From positions 6,510,001 to 6,574,000 of the forward strand of contig CM074187.1 of NCBI GenBank assembly GCA_037179385.1: a stretch of 64,000 bases of DNA. Direction: 5' to 3'. Below are positions 56,574 through 64,000 of this stretch, one piece after another. The notes under the pieces were generated by a model. The model was not told the origin of the DNA, did no database searches, and was given only the letters and a program-made list of their open reading frames with translations. A program made the position numbers and the translations under genes. Origin of the DNA: Holothuria scabra (taxonomy: Eukaryota; Echinodermata; Holothuroidea; Aspidochirotida; Holothuriidae). Numbering within the stretch: the first letter of the stretch is position 1; every line of letters starts with the position of its first letter.

Positions 56574-58019
56574 CTTAAATGAACTTAACTCTATTATGTG
56601 TCATGCTTAAACATGAAAGGTTGATATTTTATGATTGCATTATGGCTGGCAGTTTGAAAATGCATTGCTTATGCTACATTTTTGAACAGAAAAATAAGAT
56701 TACCATAAAAAATGAACATTGGCTCCAAAGAGTAGATATAGCATGATGTATCTCTTCTCACAATAACAATGCTTAACTAATTTAGGTTTCTCAAGGGGTT
56801 GCATGTTTTCCAAGAAAAAATTAGAGCCAAATGTTACAGTAATCCTTTATGGTAACAGGTAAAACTTTTAATAACATGTTACCCCAAATTTTAACATCCA
56901 TCCTAGAGCTGTTTTGAAACCAGTTATGTGTTCATTCTGTATGTATACAGTTGGTCAAAATATTCCAGTAGGGTAGTAGATCAGAAGTTAAAATAATGGA
57001 GGTCTGTAAAGTATAATATGCCTTGTATTCATGTATTGTGGAGAGTTTTTTATGTTACAACTTGGCTTCTGTTCCATGTCAGAACCAGAGAGTTACATTG
57101 AATACAGAACTACAGTATGCAATTGATACTGTAGACGAACTACTTGTTTTGATCTCCATTCATTTCATTAAATTGCTCTATGGCTATTAGATATTTGGTG
57201 AACATAAAAAAAGACTGCTGTTACCATGGAAACTGAAAATGCTCTCTTTCAATACATGTTTTTCTCCATCATGATCATATCAGATATAAATTAAGTGAAC
57301 AACATGTGTGTCATCCTGCAAGACCAACCCTTGACAGATTTCATGAAATTCTAGTCTCTTATACAGGTAGTGACAAATTATCTAGGGACCAACATCATAA
57401 AAGAATGGTTCAACAAGTTGTTGAAATTATTACCCTCTCAAGTGTCATTCATGATATTTTAGGACCTAGTTATCATAGCATAGTCTGGGCATAACTAAGT
57501 AAATTTCACAATTAAACGAGAAAATATATTGTACGTCTGTTGACTCCCACAAGCAGTCAATAAAAAAGGATAGTCTACTATAGACGAACCCTACAGCAAG
57601 TGATGGTCTGATTTAAGTCAGCCAAAACTGGGGTCTATAACCTTTTAATCTGTCCTTGCTTACCTGTATTATGGATGGTTGTTCACTACATTGTTAATTC
57701 AGTCCTTCAATTTCACTCAATGTGAGGGTTTGAAACTCAAGTAGACAATACATGAAGATGATGTAAGGCTAATGGATCCCACTAATGGCTGCCTACAGTC
57801 ACTGAACGCAACTGCTTATCGGATTTGTCTATACTACTAAACCAAATTTGGTGACTGAATGTTCCCTTCAAAACAGCAACCTATTAGAAGGACTTCACCA
57901 CCAGAGGTATTTGTGCACATATTGTACAGTACAGTATGTAGAACCATAGAGATGCCATTTTAATGTTGAAGCCGCAGCTTCTTTTATTGAACCCATTCTG
58001 TACTCTACAGATTTGCTGT
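56574..58019. other. PIP5K1 intron, nothing recognised
   Basis: No exon or repeat supported. Confidence 0.4.
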
Positions 58020-58225
58020 GAATGACAGTGTATGCACAACCATGAACTGGGACTTGCATAGCTCTGACCTTCAGGTGCAGCTATAACAAAGACTTCAAAC
58101 ATGGAACCTACAGCTGTTGAGCATGATGCTCCACATGAGCAATTGAGTAGGGAAAGAAATCCAGACCCCCACAATGTCCGAAAAGGCTTTTGGGACCACT
58201 TGATTAAACCAGAGGGTTACAAGTT
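58020..58225 (+). mobile_element. tRNA-derived SINE copy 6
   Basis: Family words ACAAAGACTTCAAACATGGA, ACCTACAGCTGTTGAGCATG, CTCCACATGAGCAATTGAGT, GGCTTTTGGGACCACTTGAT and TAAACCAGAGGGTTAC appear in order; the head is degenerate. Confidence 0.6.
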
Positions 58226-58257
58226 AAAAGAATAAAGCCTTACCTCATAATCTACAT

Positions 58258-58438
58258 TGCCCCTCTACTTACCTCCTGTTCACATATAGTGGAAGAGGAT
58301 GATGGAGGGCATTCTTGCACCTCTATGAGGTGGGGGAACAAGGGCACCCTCGCTCTCGTTACTATTGGATTGCCAGAGTTAGTTGCAAGTAAGTGGAGAT
58401 TATATATGTGAATAGGGGGTAAGTATTGGGGTTTGTAA
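58258..58438. repeat. 180-bp inverted-repeat element
   Basis: CCCCTCTACTTACCTCCTGT...CACATATAG at the left pairs with the reverse complement of TATATGTGAATAGGGGGTAA...GGGG at the right (about 25 of 30 positions). The arms resemble the start of the 56378 insertion, so this may be two facing fragments of one family. Confidence 0.55.
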
Positions 58439-59420
58439 ATTCCCAATCCAGGCAGTTTTGGGGATTCTGCCAGTGCATGACCAGTGCAACTCTAACTGTT
58501 CAGCACATTTAAAAATTTTATATTTTCTAAACTCATCCAAATGGAAAACATTTTGTTAGAACCAGGAAGCAAAAACCTTGGCTGCTTTTCTTGAATTCTA
58601 ATTTCCAGGAGTCAAATATCTTCTAAATTGGTTTATGAAAGGATGTAAAGTTTTTGTAATTGTGCACTTCTGCCTTTATCAATTGTTTTCTGTGCAAACA
58701 GTATCCAACATGTAATCTATGCTTTTTGTATAATAGTTGACTTATGAAAGTAAGAAAAACAGTGGAGCCTTTTCTGTAGGATTCAGTATGGTGCTTAATA
58801 TACTGACTGTCGAAGGAATAAATCCAGGGGGGAATGTCAGGGGGAGGGGGCAGGAGAGAGAGTTTGCAAATACTGCTATCTTTGGTGTTAGAAACAGTTT
58901 TAACCCAAAATTTGAAGCAGCAAATTTCAAGGCATTTTTATGAATCTTCCAATCTCTGTAAGTTTTCCTTAATACCTAAGTTTTACTGCATGTGTGGTTT
59001 CACAAACTGAAATCTTTAAAATATTGACTCTCTTTTCAATTTACAGAAACCTGTACATGAATTTGGGACCATCGTAAATTAGATCTGCCTTAGCAATTTG
59101 TCTGAAAAACATTTACTTCAAATGTCAAAGTTCCTGTCCATGGGTTTACTCATTTGCTTTCCAGACCAAACAAATTTCAAAAGCTGGGTAAATTTTCATG
59201 AGAAAGCTCTCAGTGTGGTTTAGTGTGGCAGTTTGTTTAACATTTGACAGTTTTGTGAACACATATCTGTATACTTGGGTTGTCAGCTTAAAAGTATGGT
59301 GGGGCCTATTCCTACAGAAATTTTAAAATGAATGAAGGGCAGTAGAAACATTATTGATACATAAATTATGGGGTATATGCAGTGCTCAGTTATTGCACAT
59401 GTGCATTGATCATTCATATG
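58439..59420. other. PIP5K1 intron, nothing recognised
   Basis: No supported feature. Confidence 0.4.
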
Positions 59421-59424
59421 GGAA

Positions 59425-59940
59425 TGGAGGAGAGCCACTCGCCTTATACCTGAGGTGAGAAATTTACCTTATCATTCTAGGCTGAAACATCTTGGACTTA
59501 CCACTTTGGAGCTGAGAAGGATTAGAGGGGACATGCTCCAGGTTTACAAGTTTCTTTCTGAAAGGAATCCCCTTTTGACTTGTAAGGAATCCCCTTCTGA
59601 CTTGTAGTTATTTAAAGGTTCAAAGTAATTCTCGGGTGCGTGGGCATTGTAAAAAGCTGGAAAAGCCTTTTGCAAGGCTTGACATTAGGAAGTTTAGTTT
59701 CTCCCATAGAGTTGTCAACGAGTGGAATTGTCTACCAGATTGGGTAGTTAACTCCCCGTCAGTTCACTGCTTTAAGGTTAACATTGACAAGTTTTTCCAT
59801 GACTGTGGTAGAATCTCATTTGGGGCTGTTGTCAAGCTTTGGTGGTTTGACATTTGATTAGGGCTTGGACTTCAGGGCATCTTATGGGGCCTTGGCCCTC
59901 CTTTGCCCTTCAACCTGTTATGTTATATACTGTAGTACTG
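59425..59940 (+). mobile_element. LINE 3' fragment (reverse transcriptase C-terminus)
   Basis: Encodes, with interruptions, ERATRLIPEVRNLPYHSRLK, HLGLTTLELRRIRGDM, a disrupted middle, then KFSFSHRVVNEWNCLPDWVV and FKVNIDKFF. This is the standard ending of CR1/Jockey-type LINE ORF2 (R-A-T...L-P...R-L..L-G-L..L..R-R-R-G-D; R-V-V-N-x-W-N-x-L-P). It resembles the ending of the 1747-3044 relic. An ATGTTATATA-type tail closes it near 59930. Confidence 0.8.
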
Positions 59941-59987
59941 TACCATATACCACAAAAATACTGCAGTGATACCCTGTATGTGTATGT

Positions 59988-60412
59988 CAATTTCAATTTC
60001 ATAGAACTTTATTTCAGTCTTTCATATAAAGAAATATGTTATGAATTATTTGTATGTACAGGGTACTGAAAAGACTGAGGAGTGACAACAAGAAGCTCCA
60101 GGGAGCTTATGTACATTGACACCCCTTTACAGAGACTTAAATTAACAGAAAACAATTACTACAAAACACATATACAGTATAATACAGAAAAAGAAACACT
60201 AAAACACAAATAAATGGAACAGATAGCAAAGAATTAAAATTATTCAGAGGTAGTTGGTGATAAAATGATCTTTTAATTGCTTCTTAAATGTACTTAAAAG
60301 TTTACACTCTTGAATATCATTGGGAAACGAGTTCCATAATTTGGGACCATTAAACCGAATTCCAAACTGGGAGGATCTAAGTCTAAAAAAAGGTATGTGC
60401 ATATATGCATGG
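59988..60412 (-). mobile_element. LINE 3' fragment, antisense
   Basis: On the minus strand: MHIPFFRLRSSQFGIRFNGP, KLWNSFPNDIQECKLLSTFK, KQLKDHFITNYL and a stop (at 60244-60246). A 3' untranslated part follows, ending in a GAAATTGAAATTG tail at about 59990-60003. I-R-F-N-G-P-K-L-W-N-S-x-P is a hallmark of LINE ORF2 C-termini. The frame is intact here. It faces the 59425-59940 fragment tail to tail, about 50 bp apart. Confidence 0.85.
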
Positions 60413-60467
60413 GGACTGTAGGTCTACATATACAAACTGTACATGCAGAGACACATATCACTATATA

Positions 60468-60640
60468 TGGCCCTTTACATAGACTTTAGAAGTGGAACCT
60501 TCCGCCATTGTGCTTGGTTCTCAACGTAAACAAGTATGGAAAACAAACAACAAGCCACAACTGGAAAAAAGCCCTTGGCCACCTTGACTTGAACTAATTG
60601 GTAAGAAACTGGGCTGTAAAACTCTAACTCACCCACTTTA
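60468..60640 (+). mobile_element. tRNA-derived SINE copy 7 (head missing)
   Basis: Carries TAGACTTTAGAAGTGGAACC, GCCATTGTGCTTGGT, CAAGCCACAACTGGAAAAAA, TTGACTTGAACTAATTGGTA and AGAAACTGGGCTGTAAAACT. Confidence 0.75.
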
Positions 60641-60734
60641 CATTTATGCAAAGAGTGAATTGTGACTGCTGAGAGGCATTTACATGTGAACATGTACATA
60701 CTTCATGATAGGTTATTCCGTTAAAGGGTTGGAT

Positions 60735-61500
60735 AAAGGGCAAGAATTGTCTCCCTAAAGTTATTTTGAAACAACAACAAATTCTCACTGATTTTGTCTT
60801 ATTTCTCTTCCAAGGACCTGTTACATACAGTAAAGCAGCTCATTGAGTTGGTTCACGAAATTCAACAAATATTTCCAAACCTGTTATGTTTCCTTCACAT
60901 ACCAATGACAAATGGTCAAAGTTAGACAATCCCCATATCCTATATCAAATAACTCTTTTATGAGTGAGTAAATCCTGATTATATTCCAGTTTCAAAATGT
61001 TGTGCCCATACACTTTTTCAAATTATGTACAAAGCTGTTGCAATTAGTCAGGGCACCACAAAATTCAAAATTTTCCTTTTTTTTTGTAACTATTGGATAT
61101 GAAAGTTGACTTATTAATGCTGACTATAAGCATTATCATTGGTAGCGACACATTTTCACCCTCATAAAATAAATTGATATATCAACACAATGAGCCCCTT
61201 TATCCAAAGTCCCTTCAATATTGCATAATTACAGTAGAACAGGAGTTACTCCTCATAAATTTCACAATTTGTTTCACTCCTTACTCCAATCACCCTATGT
61301 GACACCCTGGTTGCCCTACCAGTAGAGGGCATCCTGCACCCAGGACAGGAATTTCAGGCAGAAAAATAATGTTTCATGATTCTCAAGAACCACCAATCGT
61401 GAAACAGAGCAGAGTTTTAAATATTTCAGATTTGAATGACTGCTTTTCCCCTTTTAATATTGCATGCTGTTGACACTTTTATCCAGAATGGCACATGACA
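60735..61500 (+). repeat. Dispersed repeat, longer relative of 47550-47870
   Basis: Shares the ordered words listed for 47550-47870. It includes a block ACCCTGGTTGCCCTACCAGT-AGAGGGCATCCTGCACCC that also resembles the middle of the 56378 insertion. Function and class unknown; a C/A homopolymer junction is at 61544-61568. Confidence 0.45.
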
Positions 61501-61968
61501 GATATAGAAACTCCCCCTCCTCTGAGTCCTCTCTCTGCTCTCCCTCCCCCCCCCCAAAAAAAAAAAAATTTACATGGATTTGAAATGTGCCTTGTTAAGT
61601 AAACAGACTTTATTTGAAGAAGAGAATACTGTAGCTATCCTCTGTTGTTTGAAGAATTATCTTGGGATTGGAAAGCAGGACTGAGTCAAATTTTTCATTA
61701 CTTCCATCGAGTTGTGAGTTTAGATTATTGAAAATCATGAAAAAAGTGGCCTTCCTTCATTTACAGCCTGTTGATGCTGTGTTTGGCATTGGAAAGCACA
61801 AATTCGTCAATTAAGTTTGTCGTTGCTTCAGTCTAGTTGGATGTTAAGATTACGGAAAATCATGATATAAATGGCTTTTTCATTACAGTTTGTTGATATT
61901 CTGTTTTCATTGTTTGGTAATTAAACTGTATAAAAAGTCATTTTCACTTTTTTTTTTTTTGTAAACAG

Positions 61969-62086
61969 GGAAGGAAGCAATATCACGCAAGCACATCAAT
62001 ACCCAGACTTTCGTTTCAAAACCTACGCTCCAGTCGCCTTTCGATATTTCAGAGATTTGTTTGGAATCCAACCTGACGATTATCTG
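61969..62086 (+). CDS. PIP5K1: PIP5K1 coding exon (kinase N-lobe)
   Basis: A 118-bp exon after a T-rich tract and acceptor GTAAACAG, followed by donor GTAAAAG. Its first base completes the codon left open by the 36965-37095 exon (AG+G, Arg). It then encodes [33 protein letters not shown] and QPDDYL, ending on a codon boundary. From memory of the family, the corresponding vertebrate sequence is EGSNLTPAHH...[27 protein letters not shown], a near-identical match. This is part of the PIPK N-lobe. The ATP-binding lysine, the catalytic Asp motifs and the substrate-specifying activation loop are in later exons beyond the window. The position usually occupied by Ser before EGSN is Arg here, a consequence of the split codon. 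Confidence 0.98.
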
Positions 62087-63134
62087 GTAAAAGCTGTCAC
62101 AGGTTTTGATTTTCCCCTGTGTCATCCCTAATTGAACATTAACTTTAACATGAGACATCCATTCTAGATTTGCTGTGCTCACAGTGGATAGTTCACTGCC
62201 CTGTCAGTTTCACCCTCCAGAACATGTCTGAAATGGATTTAAATTGGATTATTACAGTAGGCTAGGCAGTACAATAATGTGGTTGCAAGAAGTAAGGGTG
62301 GAGTGGGAAAAAACCAAATAAAGGCTTTAATACCAAAGGTGTGCAGTGCATAATTAAGCAGTGTGACATGCTATTGATTAATTGTAGATGAAGCCATCAA
62401 ACTGTATGAAACTTAACATGTATGGTAGAAAATCAACAAAATACATAAAATCCTGCTAAGAAGAATTCGGACACTGCAATAGTCATCAAATGAAGGAACT
62501 CTTCAGTAAATTCATTTCATGATCTGTGCATGAAAGGGAAGAATCTTAAGAAATTGTAATGCAAAATCTCTGGGACTAGAAATTTTCATGATATTTTGTC
62601 AGAACTTCCTAAAGGAGGTGAAATTTTAGTCACAGGAACAATATGTGCTAAGAGTAACCCAACTTGTAGCAATAACATATCCTGCCATTAGGAGAATCTT
62701 ACCTCCCAGACGCTTCAATAATGACAGGCTTTTTTTTTTCTGTAACTGCTCAATGTATAAGACAGCATAGTTTATGTTAAACCAATCTTTGGTTAGTAAG
62801 AAATTGGAGAAGGAGTAGGTATGGAATGGAGGGAGAAAAATGACAGCGTTTTAAAATTTATTTGAAGAAAGCATGCATATTATGGGATTTGTCATCTGCT
62901 ACATCTAGAGTAGGTCTGAGGGTTTTTCTTTACAGACGTAGTGTTGTCATTAGATGGAAAATAAAATTATATTAAAACCTTAGACACTAGGTTATATGGC
63001 TCAGATTGCAGCAATAATAATTGTTCTGAAAATGTTAACAACATGTTTTTCCTGGTCATTTTCTGTAATTTTAGTGACAAAATTTAGACCCCTGTCTCTG
63101 TAGCCCATTGGTATAAGGTCTTCTCGAGGAATGC
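62087..63134. other. PIP5K1 intron after the last visible exon
   Basis: No continuation exon (expected to begin with Tyr-Ser-Leu-Cys-like codons) was found up to 64000. The sequence is AT-rich and otherwise unremarkable. Confidence 0.5.
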
Positions 63135-63138
63135 TTAA

Positions 63139-63389
63139 CCCTTTACCGTTGTGCTCCGATCGGGGCATATTTGCGCGCCTCAGGAGTGGGCGGAAAAGCG
63201 GACGTAGCCCGCCCCGCATCGGCTTCCGTAGGCCATTGACCCTGTGACCTTAAACTATTGTCTCTCTCGCTGTTGTGGCCCAATTTTCGGGTAGCTACTC
63301 GCAGTTTTGAGCTCTGCGTGAAACAGTAAAGATGTGTGACAGCCGAGCTCTCCGCATGGGTCCAAAAGGACCCAAACAATGGTAACGGG
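63139..63389. mobile_element. 251-bp piggyBac-like MITE, copy 1
   Basis: TTAA lies at both ends (63135-63138 and 63390-63393). Termini CCCTTTACCGTTGT and the reverse complement of the right end (CCCGTTACCATTGT) are inverted repeats. TTAA duplication plus CCC(T) ends are characteristic of the piggyBac superfamily. The inside is unusually GC-rich for this window (GGACGTAGCCCGCCCCGCAT) and has no genuine ORF. Confidence 0.85.
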
Positions 63390-63492
63390 TTAAAATAAGC
63401 CTGTGGAGTGTGTTTACTGCAAAGCTGATGCCACTGTCCCTGCGTGTGTGCACGTAAACCTTTAGCCGAGTGGTGCAGGTATTTTAGCTTAA

Positions 63493-63743
63493 CCCTTTAC
63501 CATTGTGCTCCGATTGGGGCATATTTGCGCACCTCGGGAATGGGCGGAAAAGCGGACGTAGCCCGCCCCGCATCGGCATCCGTAGGCCATTGACCCTGTG
63601 ACCTTAAACTATTGTCTCTCTCGCTGTTGTGGCCGAATTTTCGGGTAGCTACTCGCAGTTTCGAGCTCCGCGTGAAACAGTAAAGATGTGTGACAGCCGA
63701 GATCTCCGCATGGGTCCAAAAGGACCCAAACAACGGTAAAGGG
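63493..63743. mobile_element. 251-bp piggyBac-like MITE, copy 2
   Basis: Same length, orientation and sequence as copy 1, with only a small number of differences. TTAA lies at 63489-63492 and 63744-63747. Termini CCCTTTACCATTGT / reverse complement CCCTTTACCGTTGT. Only 103 bp separate it from copy 1. Confidence 0.88.
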
Positions 63744-63747
63744 TTAA

Positions 63748-64000
63748 TCCTCATCAGTTCTTTGCTTTTAAAAAGTTGTTTGGAGTCTTGTAAAATTGGC
63801 AGCTATGTCAGTCCACTTGTCATAGCACTGTTTTGGGTAAGCTACATGTGGTATAATCATGGCAGTACTGTAGACATGAAACATTTTTCCTGATGTTTAT
63901 GTATATCAAATTGAAAACAACAAATAAAGGAAAAGAATTCTCTGAGACGAGTAAATAGGTTCGCATGGACGATCTCCTCATGATTTAAAGGTTTAGCAGA
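63748..64000. other. PIP5K1 intron, window end
   Basis: No feature supported. Confidence 0.4.

Noticed and set aside
63001..63754. Similar ORFs of 72-85 codons on the minus strand
   Set aside because: They are the same frame in two copies of a MITE; not independent genes.
62087..64000. Next PIP5K1 exon
   Set aside because: No acceptor followed by the expected Tyr-Ser-Leu-Cys type codons was found; the exon must be downstream of the window.

Overview
This window is animal genomic DNA: AT-rich, intron-dominated and full of decayed transposons. Its one clear host gene is the 5' part of a type I phosphatidylinositol-4-phosphate 5-kinase gene (PIP5K1) on the + strand. Four coding exons are visible, at 8969-9012, 29411-29509, 36965-37095 and 61969-62086. 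Their reading phases join without a break and they encode the N-terminal segment and start of the kinase N-lobe. The first exon (start codon) lies before the window or was not recognisable in it. The exons for the catalytic core lie beyond 64000. Introns of about 20.4, 7.5 and 24.9 kb, together with the kinds of repeats present, suggest a marine invertebrate deuterostome such as an echinoderm. This is inference; no species marker was seen.

Nearly everything else is mobile-element sequence in the introns. Non-LTR retrotransposon (LINE) relics lie at 120-575 (ORF1-like, -), 1747-3044 (+, between 46-bp direct repeats), 33830-35815 (+, the best-preserved reverse transcriptase), 59425-59940 (+) and 59988-60412 (-). 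A tRNA-derived SINE family occurs at least seven times in both orientations. DNA transposon relics and MITEs with visible inverted termini include a long foldback (5472-5948), hAT-like elements (10744-11081, 11250-12508, about 29799-31289, 50898-52829), TA-flanked elements (29682-31384, 50348-50793), a 114-bp hairpin MITE (31768-31881), an unnamed 0.9-kb family in two copies (32928-33829 and 54271-55197), a 188-bp MITE (42086-42273), and two 251-bp TTAA-flanked piggyBac-like MITEs (63139-63389 and 63493-63743).

The most distinctive structures are two related elements in the first visible intron, at 20206-22095 and 25993-27106. Each has a GT-rich microsatellite followed by a tandem array of a 145-bp unit, and ends in a small hairpin followed by CTGG. 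This is the layout of non-autonomous Helentron/HINE or 'pearl' elements. Every 145-bp unit carries a nuclear-receptor-like cluster of direct half-sites (AGGTCA-N1-AGGTCA-N4-GGGTCA-N4-GGGTCA), so the intron holds about 16 serial copies of a DR1/DR4-type motif.

The only other credible coding region is an intronic antisense ORF of 170 codons (38857-39369, -) for a very basic, Arg/Lys-rich protein of unknown function. No rRNA, free tRNA, CRISPR or bacterial-type feature was found.
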